From DASZXJ01 sp035545895 (GTDB lineage Bacteria; Planctomycetota; Phycisphaerae; Tepidisphaerales; Tepidisphaeraceae), in contig DASZXJ010000120.1 of NCBI GenBank assembly GCA_035545895.1, positions 1-50,705 on the forward strand: a stretch of 50,705 nt of DNA, given 5' to 3'. This document shows, piece after piece, positions 17,590 to 27,424 of the stretch; the first letter of the stretch is position 1, and each line of letters begins with the position of its first letter. The notes beneath the pieces were generated by a model. The model made no database searches. It was given only the letters and a program-made list of their open reading frames with translations, and was not told where the DNA came from. Both the position numbers and the translations under genes were made by a program.

Positions 17590-19143
17590 CCGAATGATGT
17601 GAAACCAGTTGTACTGGCTGGCAAAGACGTTCATCGACATGGCAATTTCGGACAGCATGGTCACAGCCGCGATTGCCACCAGGATCAGCCACCCGACTGA
17701 GCGCAGTTTTAACCAGCCGAGAAGAGCTTCCAATCCGCTCACGTACATAATCATAAACGGCGCCAAGCCAACGAGCATGAGCCGGCCCGAAGTAAAAAAA
17801 GGCGATTGCCGCGATGGATACGGGCAATCGCCGAAATCGAACGAAATCGACAAATAGATCAGCATGGTCAGGCAAAGAACGAATAGAAATGCGCTCACAC
17901 CCATCGCTTGGGGATTGGTCCAAGACCGTCGCTTGCTGGAAATAGCGCTCGCAACGATCAGTGAAAGAAGAAACAAAGTTGAAGTGGCCACATAAATCGC
18001 ATCGATCCAGCCCGCCGACAGTCGCGCACCCGCCCAGCAGATTTCGCCGCGCCAAAACGAGCTAATTGCTTCATACCAGAAGGTTGCAAACCCGCTGGGA
18101 GTGAAGATCGGATGATTCCAATACTCGCTGAAAGGTTTGGAAGTCCAGCCCAGTGTGGCGGTCTTTTCGGCGGTCGCGGTGAAATCTCCAACAAACAAAC
18201 GGTTTCTGATCATCCATAGGCCGGCGGGGAGGATTGCGGCAATAAGCAGCAGCAGGATCTCCACATATCCCCGATTCACTTTCCTGGATCGAAGCTTCCA
18301 AAGCCGCGCAGCCGCCACGATTGCAACGATGGCATAGATGGGGGCGTTGTTCAGTTTGGTCAGAAGGAGCGCCGCTACGGACAATCCGGCGCCAATCGCA
18401 TGACTTAATCGCGGCGGCTCGGTTTGATGGAATTTGATCAGCAGGTACAGGCACATCGCGCCCAGCGGTGCTGAACAAACATCGTTCGTCAATGAGTAAT
18501 ACACATCCTGCGGAAATGCGACCAGCAGCAACGGGACCCCTAAATAAACCAGTTCCGAATCGGGCTGGATGGTTTTTGCCAGTAAAAATGAAAACCAAAC
18601 CAGGGCAACATAAAGCGGAATGTTGATCAGCCGAACCCAGTAAAGCAGATCCAATTCCCCGATCCCGAAAAACTTACCGATGTCATACCAGATGCCCGCG
18701 ATCGCGAAATAAAGCGGGAATTCAGTGGCATTTCGATTATGCGCCCTGCTCCAGAATGCAAAAGCGTCGTCATACGGGCTTTTTCGGACAGTTTCGCTCA
18801 GCGTATAAATCGGCGGAGGAATCCTTGAACCGGGAAATTCGTTTGAACCGTGCAGAAATTCCGCACTGCTATAAAGGGCGAAGAGCTTAGCGGACTCCAC
18901 ATCGAATAGTGCAGGATTTTTAGGAATGTTGCCGTGCGAATATTTGCAAATCAGATCAAAGTGAAACTGCTCGTCCACGTTGTTGAAGAATGGAAATGCC
19001 GCGGAAAACACAAATACTCGAATGGCGGCAAGCAGGCACAAGTAGCCCACCACCCAGGTTGCGCGGCGGCCGCGGGATCGATGGTCCTCTGAACGCGCCA
19101 CCGTATTATTCAATGGAGCGTCGGAAAAGGTGGAATTGGGCAC
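17584..19143 (-). CDS. Multi-pass membrane protein, glycosyltransferase-C-like topology
   Basis: The 519-residue product has about ten to eleven hydrophobic helices. The first is WVVGYLCLLAAIRVFVF, followed by NNVDEQFHFDLICKY. An acidic or aromatic motif in the first extracytoplasmic loop after helix 1 is typical of membrane glycosyltransferases of the GT-C type and of DUF2142 proteins. A catalytic role is inferred from this layout only. It shares a promoter region with the PAC2 gene on the plus strand (19144-19238). It ends inside the convergent YkgJ-type gene by six bases. Confidence 0.7.
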   Translation of the reverse strand: MPNSTFSDAPLNNTVARSEDHRSRGRRATWVVGYLCLLAAIRVFVFSAAFPFFNNVDEQFHFDLICKYSHGNIPKNPALFDVESAKLFALYSSAEFLHGSNEFPGSRIPPPIYTLSETVRKSPYDDAFAFWSRAHNRNATEFPLYFAIAGIWYDIGKFFGIGELDLLYWVRLINIPLYVALVWFSFLLAKTIQPDSELVYLGVPLLLVAFPQDVYYSLTNDVCSAPLGAMCLYLLIKFHQTEPPRLSHAIGAGLSVAALLLTKLNNAPIYAIVAIVAAARLWKLRSRKVNRGYVEILLLLIAAILPAGLWMIRNRLFVGDFTATAEKTATLGWTSKPFSEYWNHPIFTPSGFATFWYEAISSFWRGEICWAGARLSAGWIDAIYVATSTLFLLSLIVASAISSKRRSWTNPQAMGVSAFLFVLCLTMLIYLSISFDFGDCPYPSRQSPFFTSGRLMLVGLAPFMIMYVSGLEALLGWLKLRSVGWLILVAIAAVTMLSEIAMSMNVFASQYNWFHIIRL

Positions 19144-19238
19144 GCCGGCAATTATACCGCTTCGAATAAGACGGCTCGAACGCGAATTCGCGAATTATCC
19201 CAAACGTTCGCTCGCTCGGGTTGTATGATTCGGGAAAC

Positions 19239-20069
19239 ATGTCCTCAGAGCACTTGAAATTGATCGCCGATGTTCCGCGATTAAGCGGCGGGTCGATGTT
19301 GATGGCGATGTCCGGCTGGATGGATGGCGGGGCGGTATCGACCGGGACCGTCGATGGAATCATTCGCGGTCGCCAGGTGACGGAAATCGCCACCATCGAA
19401 CACGACCCATTCTTTATCCTGAATTTTCCCGGCCCGATGGAATTGGCGGCACTCTTCAGGCCGCAGGTGCGCTACGACAAGGGCCTGGTTGCCGATTTGC
19501 AGATGCCTTCCAACCGCTTCTATTGCGACCCATCCGCCAAACTCGTGCTGTTTGTCGGCAAAGAGCCCAATCTGCGTTGGCAGGAATTTGCCGAATGTAT
19601 TTTTGACATGGCGGCTCGCGCGGATATCCAGCGGATCATTTTCATCGGCAGCTTCGGCGGGACCGTGCCGCATACGCGCGAGCCTCGAATGTTCGCGTCA
19701 ATATCCCACGAACATCTTCGACCGATATTGAAACAGCATGGATTTGGCTTCAGCGATTATCACGGCCCATCCAGTTTTGCGACGATGCTGCTATCGCAAT
19801 GCGCTTCGCGGGATATCGAAATGATGAACCTGATCGCCGAAATACCCGGGTATTTACAGGGCGCCAATCCCCCCAGCATCGAGGCTGTAACCCGCAGGCT
19901 GGCGCGAATACTGAACCTGCAGATCGATCTGGATGCCCTTCGTCGCGCCAGTGATGAATGGGAAGTTCAGATTTCCAAGACGGTCAGCAAAGACGAGGAG
20001 CTTTCGCAGACCGTTCGCAAGCTCGAAGAGCAGTACGATAACGAATTGATTTCAAAATCGCACGAATGA
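19239..20069 (+). CDS. PAC2-family protein
   Basis: The 276-residue protein resembles the PAC2 family (proteasome-assembly-chaperone-like fold): LSGGSMLMAMSGWMDGG at the start, IIFIGSFGGTVPHTREPR in the middle, and a helical tail with EELSQTVRKLEEQYD. Bacterial members are common next to unrelated genes and have no established function; many are annotated as carboxylate-amine-ligase-like. ATG 19239 is preferred to the TTG at 19221. The downstream beta-propeller gene is convergent. Confidence 0.85.
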   Translation: MSSEHLKLIADVPRLSGGSMLMAMSGWMDGGAVSTGTVDGIIRGRQVTEIATIEHDPFFILNFPGPMELAALFRPQVRYDKGLVADLQMPSNRFYCDPSAKLVLFVGKEPNLRWQEFAECIFDMAARADIQRIIFIGSFGGTVPHTREPRMFASISHEHLRPILKQHGFGFSDYHGPSSFATMLLSQCASRDIEMMNLIAEIPGYLQGANPPSIEAVTRRLARILNLQIDLDALRRASDEWEVQISKTVSKDEELSQTVRKLEEQYDNELISKSHE

Positions 20070-20086
20070 AGGCTGATCGAATCGCC

Positions 20087-21241
20087 TTATCCGGCTCGTC
20101 GCAAAACAGTTTCGACGAATACCAGTTCGCCTACCGTTCCAGGCTTGAGCACGGGCTTGATGGCCAGGATGGTTCCGCCGCGGGTGGAAGCATAGATGGT
20201 GGAACCCTTCACGTCGCTGGCGAAAACCTGCAGGTCATTGCGCGTGCTTTCAAACACGGGCTGTCCGTTGGCGATGTCCAGCGCTGCGATCGTGCCGCCA
20301 TAGCGGACATAAACGTATTTTTCGTCCATCGCCAGAACCTGCTGGGCGGATGGCTGGATCCACAACGGCTCGCGATTGAACTTGCCTTCGGTTTTGTTGA
20401 TTGCAACCAGTCCGACATTTGGAACCAGTTGATAGACAATTTTCGGCGTGATAACCGGGCCGGCGGTCATGGCGTAACCTGCGAAATAGATCCACTTGAT
20501 CTTGCCGCTGGTGCGATCGAGGCAATAGAGTTTTTTATCTTCGGAGGCGACGTAAACGCCGTTGTCATCGACCGCCAAATCCGCGGAGATGGGTCCATCG
20601 GTCTGAAATGCATTGCCTGGCAGCGCCCAAAGCGCGACACGTCCGGAGGTCAGCGCCCACACCTTGCCGTCGCGGTCGCCGGCGAAGACGGTGTCATTGA
20701 GCACTGCCGGCGCCGCGGTCAGTCCATTGGCGGTATACATATCCCAGCCGAGGCTGAGTTTTTGATCGACGTTGAATCGCGCCAGCCGTCCGCCGCCGCC
20801 GCTGCGGGTGACTCCAAGAAACAGTGCGTTTCCCAGACCGGCCGCGGGACTCTGCACGGAAGTGGGGACCGCAAATGAATCGAGGTGTTTGCCCGACTTG
20901 TTGTAGCTTTCAATGGAAACCGTCGTTGGAATGACGATGTTTTCTGCAAGCCCTACCGGCGCATAGACGCGGTGAGCCTTGTTGACGATGGCGTTGATCG
21001 CAATCAACTGTCCGCCGCTGGCACTGAGCCAGTAGCTGTTGTTGTTGGCGGTATACGCGATGACGACATTATCCCTGACGTACAATGCCTTAACGGGGTC
21101 TTTCGCCAGGTTAAGGTCCGCCTGCCACTGTTTAACGAAGGATTGGCCGGGAATAAGGCCGGGCATGGCGGGCGGGCGGCGGCTGGCACAACCGAGCGCT
21201 GTACTTATCACGATAAGGCTGATCCAAAGGTGCTGTCTCAC
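20087..21241 (-). CDS. PQQ-like beta-propeller lipoprotein
   Basis: The 384-residue product has a lipoprotein signal (MRQHLWISLIVISTALGC, lipobox cysteine 18). Beta-propeller blades of the PQQ-repeat type follow: VFAGDRDGKVWALTSG, VYVASEDKKLYCLDRTSGKI, VYVRYGGTIAALDIANGQPV and STIYASTRGGTILAIK. It resembles BamB-like or PQQ-dehydrogenase-like propellers but is too short for a PQQ enzyme and shows no quinone-binding residues. It is probably a membrane-anchored scaffold or binding protein. The divergent neighbour is the first SGNH esterase. Confidence 0.85.
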   Translation of the reverse strand: MRQHLWISLIVISTALGCASRRPPAMPGLIPGQSFVKQWQADLNLAKDPVKALYVRDNVVIAYTANNNSYWLSASGGQLIAINAIVNKAHRVYAPVGLAENIVIPTTVSIESYNKSGKHLDSFAVPTSVQSPAAGLGNALFLGVTRSGGGGRLARFNVDQKLSLGWDMYTANGLTAAPAVLNDTVFAGDRDGKVWALTSGRVALWALPGNAFQTDGPISADLAVDDNGVYVASEDKKLYCLDRTSGKIKWIYFAGYAMTAGPVITPKIVYQLVPNVGLVAINKTEGKFNREPLWIQPSAQQVLAMDEKYVYVRYGGTIAALDIANGQPVFESTRNDLQVFASDVKGSTIYASTRGGTILAIKPVLKPGTVGELVFVETVLRRAG

Positions 21242-21604
21242 GGGTGCTCCTGCTAAACGGGGAAGATATCAGCACTTGTCGCAAACCGTCAAACCGATCT
21301 TACGCCTGCCACAACCCTGTCATTTCCGGCCCGACCCGTAAAATCGTAAAACCAGCCCGCTTTTCGCACCAGCACAACCTGCGATTATCCTTCAAAACAG
21401 CCATTTTCTGGACATCGGGGAATAACAGTGGGCATCAACCGGGGTTCTCCGTTTCGACCCAAGTCGCAAATATGAGGTAATGTTTGACCTGTTCCGATTC
21501 AGCGGCGATGATGTCATTACCGCTGTCAGTCTCTTAAATCTATCTTTAAGTTGGGTCATCCGTGTTCTTTGATTTTTCATCAGTAACGCCAAGGAGGGTG
21601 TCAT
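21242..21604. promoter_or_regulatory. Divergent intergenic region with strong ribosome-binding site
   Basis: This region between the lipoprotein and the first SGNH esterase should hold promoters in both directions, but no convincing -35/-10 pair was found by eye. At its right end AAGGAGG (21591-21597) is a very strong ribosome-binding site. It lies 21 bases from ATG 21619, with a CGTCC-TTA-GGACG hairpin (21605-21617) in between. Confidence 0.4.
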
Positions 21605-21618
21605 CGTCCTTAGGACGC

Positions 21619-23673
21619 ATGACGGGCTTCACCTCACCTGCGCCGGTTTTTATCTTCCAGCCACTGGAAGGCCGGCAGTTGCTGGCCGCCAACGGTCTGG
21701 CGGGGGCGTACTTTGCGCGGACCAACCTCACATTGGCCAAATACTCCGAACTTGATCCAGCCATTGACCTGTCGTGGACAGGCGGCACTCCCAATGCCTT
21801 GCTCGGCACGGATGGGTTCTCCGTCCGCTGGACCGGCCAGATCATGGCCAAGTATTCCGAGACTCATACATTCACCGTCACCAGCACCGGCGGCGTTCGG
21901 CTATGGGTCAACGGCGGACTGATCATCGACGACTGGGCCAGCCATCCTTTGCATACCGACGTCGGCAGCGCCCGCCTTACCGCAGGCCGATTGACCGATA
22001 TCCGACTCGAATATTGGAATGACGGCCACAGCCCGCAGATCAAGCTCGAATGGCAAAGCCCGCGTATGGCGAAAATGATCGTCCCGAAAGACCGGCTTTT
22101 CTCTTCAACGCTGGATCATGTTGCTCCCACAACACCCGGACACCTGCGCGGCACTCCTGCCAGCGCAACATCCGTAAATTTGCAATGGGATGCTTCCACT
22201 GATCCATCCGGCGTGGTCGATTACGATGTCTACGTCGGTTCCACCAAAGTCGTGAGCCTGCTTCCCAATCAACTGAGCTATGTCCGCGGTGGATTGTCGC
22301 CCTCGACGGGTTATACCTTCTCGGTGCAAGCAGTGGATGCCGCAGGCAATGCATCGGCGCTTGCGACTACCGCGCTCACGACTTCCGCCCCGCAACTGCC
22401 GCCGAGCGTACCCACCGGACTTCATGTGACCGGCATCACGAGCACGTCGATTTCCCTGCAATGGAACGCATCAAGCGACGATGGCACGGTCACCGGGTAT
22501 CGCATTTATCGAAACGGCGTGAAACTCGCGGTCGCTCCGACGGGCACAACCTTCACCGATACGACGGTTGCTCCATCGACCAACTACACGTATTCCGTCC
22601 GCGCCGCTGACAACTCCGGGCTGTTCTCCCCCAATAGCGCTTCGGTCAACACCACGACGCCTTCGGGGAGTGTTTCGCACGATCCGTACAGCGGAATCAA
22701 CGCGGTCGATCATGACGATGCCAGCGGAGTCAGCACATCGAGCAACGAAATCGCCAGCCTGGACAACGGCGATTGGGTGCTGTTCAAGAATGTCGAATTC
22801 GGTTCGGCGGGCGCCAACTCCGTTACGTTCAATCTTGGACTGGCCAACGGAAGCCATCCTGGAAATATCGAACTCCATCTGGATGGCATCAACGGCACGA
22901 ACATTGTGACCTTTACAGCCCAGCCGACGGGCAATGCCGCCACGTTCAAACTGGAAAAGACCAACATCTCGCACGTCAGCGGGACGCACGACCTTTACGT
23001 GGTCTTTAAGGACAACAGCGACATCGCTCATTTGCGATCCATTCAATTCAGCTCCAGTTCGTACGTCAAGGTGATGGCTTTGGGCGATTCCATTACGCAG
23101 GGATATCAGGATGCGCAGTCGTATCGTTCGTATCTGTGGCAATCGCTCGTGAATGCAGGTCTGGATGCCGGCGTGGATTTTGTCGGCAGCCAGATTCGCG
23201 CCGCCAACGGCGATCCAGCCACGTTCAACTACGATCAGAATCACGAAGGTCATACCGGCTGGACGGCCGATCAAATCGCCGCCAATGCCCAGGGCTGGGC
23301 TTCGCAATTCCAACCCGACATCGTGATGTTGCATATCGGCACCAACGATCTGATCCGCGGCCAAAGCGTCGATTCGACCATCAGCGACATCCAGAACATC
23401 ATCAATAACCTGCGAAGTGCTGCGCCCAACGTCAAAATTCTGCTTGCCCAGATTATTCCGATCTCGGGTTTGGAATCTCAGGTCGATCTGTTGAATCAGG
23501 GCATTGCATCCCTCGCCGCACAAATGACCAGTGGGCAGTCGCCCATCACGGTCGTCGACCAGAACACCGGTTTTGACGAAAGCCACCTGTACGATGGCAT
23601 CCATCCTGACACGACAGCCGATCAACAAATTGCTGCCCGCTGGTTCACCGCGCTTTCTGCGCTGCTCCAATAG
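21619..23673 (+). CDS. Multidomain exported SGNH esterase: PA14, two FN3, CBM6-like, SGNH
   Basis: After a short N-terminus with the planctomycete motif FQPLEGRQLLA, the protein reads as five modules. A PA14 domain (about residues 28-160) includes GLAGAYFARTNLTLAKYSEL and LEYWNDGHSPQIKLEW. Two fibronectin-III domains (170-350) each contain Y-x-SVRAAD or FSVQAVD strands. A CBM6-like beta-sandwich spans about 358-478. A C-terminal SGNH/GDSL hydrolase has block I ALGDSITQGY, block III GTNDLI, and block V DGIHPD with the catalytic Asp and His. It probably deacetylates or de-esterifies polysaccharide outside the cell. ATG 21619 is chosen by hairpin-bridged SD; GTG 21562 is possible. Its paralogue follows in tandem. 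Confidence 0.85.
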   Translation: MTGFTSPAPVFIFQPLEGRQLLAANGLAGAYFARTNLTLAKYSELDPAIDLSWTGGTPNALLGTDGFSVRWTGQIMAKYSETHTFTVTSTGGVRLWVNGGLIIDDWASHPLHTDVGSARLTAGRLTDIRLEYWNDGHSPQIKLEWQSPRMAKMIVPKDRLFSSTLDHVAPTTPGHLRGTPASATSVNLQWDASTDPSGVVDYDVYVGSTKVVSLLPNQLSYVRGGLSPSTGYTFSVQAVDAAGNASALATTALTTSAPQLPPSVPTGLHVTGITSTSISLQWNASSDDGTVTGYRIYRNGVKLAVAPTGTTFTDTTVAPSTNYTYSVRAADNSGLFSPNSASVNTTTPSGSVSHDPYSGINAVDHDDASGVSTSSNEIASLDNGDWVLFKNVEFGSAGANSVTFNLGLANGSHPGNIELHLDGINGTNIVTFTAQPTGNAATFKLEKTNISHVSGTHDLYVVFKDNSDIAHLRSIQFSSSSYVKVMALGDSITQGYQDAQSYRSYLWQSLVNAGLDAGVDFVGSQIRAANGDPATFNYDQNHEGHTGWTADQIAANAQGWASQFQPDIVMLHIGTNDLIRGQSVDSTISDIQNIINNLRSAAPNVKILLAQIIPISGLESQVDLLNQGIASLAAQMTSGQSPITVVDQNTGFDESHLYDGIHPDTTADQQIAARWFTALSALLQ

Positions 23674-23912
23674 ACTGATATGATCGTTCAATTGCGTGTT
23701 CCTCGGGAATTTCTTTATTTCACAATACGGGGAATCTTCCGTTTCTAACGATCTTCAAGCGGCTAAACTGAAGTCGTGTTAACGTGTGCTGCTTTCTGCC
23801 TTCTTTGTTTGGCATTTTGCAGCAGGAATTGTTATTGTTGTTCATCGGTTTTTTTGTGCTCTTTCGTAATCAACGAGTAATCGCAGGCAAGTCGCTGGCG
23901 TCATTGAGTCAT

Positions 23913-25958
23913 ATGTCGTCCAGGAAGCTTCGCGCGCGTGCCTGCGCAATCCAATCTCTTGAAAATCGTACGCTGTTGGCTGGCGATGGCCTGGCGGGCG
24001 CGTATTTCGCGCGAACCAATGTAACCCTGGCCCGCTTTTCCGAAGTTGATCCGGCAATCGATTTCGCCTGGGATGGTGGAACCCCCGCAGCCAGCCTCGG
24101 CACGGACGGCTTTTCCGTTCGCTGGAGCGGACAAGTTCTCGGCAAATATTCTGAAGCCCATACATTTATCGTCACCAGCGCCGGCGGAGTTCGCTTGTGG
24201 GTCAATGGCGGATTGATCATCGACGACTGGTCCAGCCACTCGCTTCAGGAAGATACCGGGGTCGCGCGGCTTACCGCGGGCAAGCTCTTTTCCATTCGCC
24301 TGGAATATTGGAACGATGGCAACAGCCCGCAAGTGAAACTCGAATGGCAAAGCAATCGGATGGGTCGAAGCGTGATTCCGACGAATCGCCTTTATGCCGA
24401 TCCGCTGGATAATGTTGCTCCGACCGCACCAAGAACCTTGCGCGCCAGTTTTGAGGATCCGGGCACGGTTGATCTGACATGGACGGCTCCCAAGACGGTG
24501 TCCGGCCTGGTCGATTACGATGTGTATGTTGGCACCACCAAGGTGGCGAGCCTGCTGGCGAATCAGACGAGCTATACCCGGACGCATTTGTCGGCATCGA
24601 CGGCTTATTCGTTTTCGGTGCAGGCAATAGACGCCGCCGGCAATATGTCGCCGCTGGCAACCACCGCGATCACGACCGCTGCGGGTGGTTCGGCAGTGCC
24701 CAGTGTTCCAAATGATTTGCAGGTGACCAATATCTCCTCCAATTCTGTCTCCCTGCAATGGAATGCATCCACTGACGACGGCCACATCACCGGCTATCGC
24801 GTTTACCGCGATGGTGTGAAACTGGGCGTGGCCCCGGCGGGCACCAGTTTCACCGACACCGGCTTGTCCGCGGCGACTCATTACACCTACAGCGTCCGCG
24901 CCGCGGATGATTCCGGACTCTTCTCCGGGTTCAGCAACCCGGTCAGCACCACAACTGTTGGCGCAAGTTCGCACGATGCTTTTTCCTCCATCAATGCGGC
25001 CGATTTCGATGATTCCGACGGCGTGATCGTGAACGGCAACGAGATCGACGATCTGGACGACGGCGACTGGACACTCTATCAAAACGTCGATTTCGGAAAC
25101 GGCGTGAAGTCCGTTCAACTGAATCTCGCGATGGATCCCGGCAACGAAGGCGGATCGGTTGAGCTTCATCTGGATTCGGTGGACGGCACGCTCATCGGCA
25201 AACACGACATTCAGCCCACCGGTTCGTGGGACACATTCATCAATCAGGGCATCAACGTCAGCGATGTTTCGGGAACCCACGATCTGTATCTCGTATTCAC
25301 CGGTCGCCAGGACATGGGGAATCTGCGATCGTTCACGTTCAGTTCGCAGCACCTGGTAAAGATCATGCCGCTCGGCGATTCGATCACGCAGGCGTTCAAC
25401 GGCACGCCTTCGTATCGCTGGTATCTGTGGCAGAAGTTGCAGGACGCGGGGTTCGCGACCGATTTTGTAGGCAGCCAGATGGGCGCTGCCAACGGCGATC
25501 CGCCGAATTTCGACTTTGACCAGGATCATGAAGGGCATAGCGGCTGGACTGCGGACCAGATCGCCGCCAACGCAGCGGCATGGGCGGCGGAATTTCAGCC
25601 GGACATCGTCCTCATGCACGCGGGCAGCAACGATGCTGAACAACATCAGAGCACGGATGGCACGATCAACGATCTTCGCAACATCATCAATGCCATCCGC
25701 AGCGTCGATCCGAATGTTATTTTCCTGGTGGCCCAACTCATTCCCGATGCCGTGAACAATGCGGGCATCGACGATCTGAATTCCAGGATTCCTGCCCTGG
25801 TTTCCTCGATGGATAGCTCGCAGTCGCGCGTGATTCTGGTCGATCTGCATACCGGGTTCTCTGGAAGCGACACATTTGACGGGGTGCACCTCACCAGCAG
25901 CGGCGAAAACAAGATGGCCCAGCGCTGGTTTGACGCCTTGTCTGATCTCCTGCAATAA
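23913..25958 (+). CDS. Multidomain exported SGNH esterase, tandem paralogue
   Basis: This protein has the same module order as its upstream neighbour. The LESRTLLA-type motif (IQSLENRTLLAGD) and a PA14 domain (GLAGAYFARTNVTLARFSEV) come first. Two FN3 domains, a CBM6-like module and an SGNH hydrolase with PLGDSITQAF, HAGSNDAEQH and DGVHLTSSG follow. In block III the usual GTND is replaced by GSND, and the final motif has DGVHL instead of DGIHP, with Asp and His kept. The frame is open upstream to a GTG at 23784, whose translation starts with a hydrophobic stretch. ATG 23913 (MSSRKLRARA) fits the family's usual short basic N-terminus better, but neither has a good ribosome-binding site. Confidence 0.83.
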   Translation: MSSRKLRARACAIQSLENRTLLAGDGLAGAYFARTNVTLARFSEVDPAIDFAWDGGTPAASLGTDGFSVRWSGQVLGKYSEAHTFIVTSAGGVRLWVNGGLIIDDWSSHSLQEDTGVARLTAGKLFSIRLEYWNDGNSPQVKLEWQSNRMGRSVIPTNRLYADPLDNVAPTAPRTLRASFEDPGTVDLTWTAPKTVSGLVDYDVYVGTTKVASLLANQTSYTRTHLSASTAYSFSVQAIDAAGNMSPLATTAITTAAGGSAVPSVPNDLQVTNISSNSVSLQWNASTDDGHITGYRVYRDGVKLGVAPAGTSFTDTGLSAATHYTYSVRAADDSGLFSGFSNPVSTTTVGASSHDAFSSINAADFDDSDGVIVNGNEIDDLDDGDWTLYQNVDFGNGVKSVQLNLAMDPGNEGGSVELHLDSVDGTLIGKHDIQPTGSWDTFINQGINVSDVSGTHDLYLVFTGRQDMGNLRSFTFSSQHLVKIMPLGDSITQAFNGTPSYRWYLWQKLQDAGFATDFVGSQMGAANGDPPNFDFDQDHEGHSGWTADQIAANAAAWAAEFQPDIVLMHAGSNDAEQHQSTDGTINDLRNIINAIRSVDPNVIFLVAQLIPDAVNNAGIDDLNSRIPALVSSMDSSQSRVILVDLHTGFSGSDTFDGVHLTSSGENKMAQRWFDALSDLLQ

Positions 25959-26021
25959 TTCGGATGTTGGGCCGTTTAATGACTGGCGGCCCGGTTCTCG
26001 GGGCGCGGCAGAGGAGTGGCC

Positions 26022-27311
26022 ATGTCCAGACATCTCAGGCTGTCTACGGCGCTGATCGTTTTCCTGAGCATCACGGGGACTACTCTTGCCCAGCAAGCCG
26101 GCCAGTCCGGCCAGCGAGGTCGTGGGCCGGCGATGGTGCTCATCGAGCAGATCAATACCGCTTTGGCGGACATCAATCTGACCAGTGAGCAGCGGACCAA
26201 AATCGACGCCATCCTTACCTCCACCCGCCAGGAAGCGCGAGGAATGGCACAGCAGCTTCAGCAGGCAGACCCTCCGACTCGCCGCGGCATGACCCGTCAA
26301 CTGGCAACCCGTGCGCGCGAAAAAATCGTCGCGATCCTTACCCCGGACCAGGCCAAACAATTTGAGGCCAAGTTCCAATCGCAATTGACTGCGGCGGCCA
26401 CCCAGCCCGCACCAATCGGGCAGGCCATCGAGCGACTTTACGATGTGCTTCAACGCGTCGATCTGGACGAGCAGCAAAAGAAGCAGATCGAGGAGTTGTT
26501 CGCCAAGACCCGCCAGGAGATGACTCAACTGCGATTGAATCCGCCCGGCGACGGATCGATGCCCCAGCGCAGCCAGATGATGGTGCAGCAGCTTCGCCAG
26601 CAACTGGCGAGCATCCTTTCTCTCCAGCAGCAGCAGCGTATGCGCGAGGTGATTCAAAGCGGCGAGGCCGGCGGGCGTGGGCGCGGCGGGGGACCTCAGA
26701 TGGCGAATGACATGCAGGGCGATAACGCCGCGGGAATCAAGCCGGGCCAGCGAGCGCCGGCGGATCTGCTCGAAACGGCGGGCGTCGCCGTTGGACAACC
26801 GGCTCCGCCGTTTACCCTGAACACCCTGGACAACCATCCGGTCGGATTGTCTGACTACAAAAGTAAACTCCTGCTCCTGGTCTTTGGGAATTATTCCACC
26901 CCGGCGTTTCGCCAGCGTGCCGCCGCCATCGAGCAGGTGCGCCGCGATTACGGTCAGCGAATCAATGTCGTGCTCGTCTACACCCGCGAAGCCTATCCCG
27001 CCGGCCAGTGGGAGGTTGATCGCAACAAGGACGAGGGCATCCTCATCGAGCAGCCCAGGGACATGCAGTCGCGGGTCGCACAGGCCAGACAGGCACGGAC
27101 GGCATTGAAGCTGACCGCACCGTTTATCGTCGATACCATGGACGACACGGTCGCCACCGACTATGGCGGGTTTACCAACGCGGCGGTCCTGGTCGGCCGG
27201 GATGGAACAGTGCTGGCCAAACAGAAGTGGTTCGAACCCCACACCTTTAGGCCTCATATTGACGAAGCGCTGAAGGAACCCCCAAAAACCGCGACTAAAG
27301 GCCCAAATTAA
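26022..27311 (+). CDS. Exported protein with Spy-like helical region and deiodinase-like thioredoxin fold
   Basis: The 429-residue product has a signal peptide (HLRLSTALIVFLSITGTTLA) and a glutamine-rich helical part (about 20-225). That part has two LTSEQRTKIDAIL/LTPDQAKQFEAKF-like units of the periplasmic Spy/CpxP kind. From about 255 (GQPAPPFTLNTLDNHPVGL) it has a thioredoxin-like domain resembling iodothyronine deiodinase: LLLLVFGNYSTPAFRQR, VLVYTREAYPAGQW and FIVDTMDDTVATDYGG. The position where deiodinases have selenocysteine is Thr, and no CxxC is present, so redox activity is doubtful. The start follows GAGGAG. It lies 63 bases after the second esterase and may be co-transcribed. Confidence 0.75.
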   Translation: MSRHLRLSTALIVFLSITGTTLAQQAGQSGQRGRGPAMVLIEQINTALADINLTSEQRTKIDAILTSTRQEARGMAQQLQQADPPTRRGMTRQLATRAREKIVAILTPDQAKQFEAKFQSQLTAAATQPAPIGQAIERLYDVLQRVDLDEQQKKQIEELFAKTRQEMTQLRLNPPGDGSMPQRSQMMVQQLRQQLASILSLQQQQRMREVIQSGEAGGRGRGGGPQMANDMQGDNAAGIKPGQRAPADLLETAGVAVGQPAPPFTLNTLDNHPVGLSDYKSKLLLLVFGNYSTPAFRQRAAAIEQVRRDYGQRINVVLVYTREAYPAGQWEVDRNKDEGILIEQPRDMQSRVAQARQARTALKLTAPFIVDTMDDTVATDYGGFTNAAVLVGRDGTVLAKQKWFEPHTFRPHIDEALKEPPKTATKGPN

Positions 27312-27424
27312 GCCTGTTAAGCCCGCCATTTTAATCCCCGATTAAACTTCCCCGGTCATTTTTGCATCGATAAGTGGCCAGTGGCATATGCTGCAGTTAC
27401 AATGCACACGTTGGGAGCAATTCG

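Noticed and set aside
20066..20878. A 270-codon plus-strand frame overlapping the PAC2 stop
   Set aside because: It is antisense to the propeller lipoprotein, which has a lipobox and clear repeats.
23901..27329. A 1142-codon open frame on the minus strand, antisense to the second SGNH esterase and the deiodinase-like gene
   Set aside because: Its translation has no recognisable domain and looks like a reversed GC-rich gene. The plus-strand genes have clear families, so it is a shadow frame.
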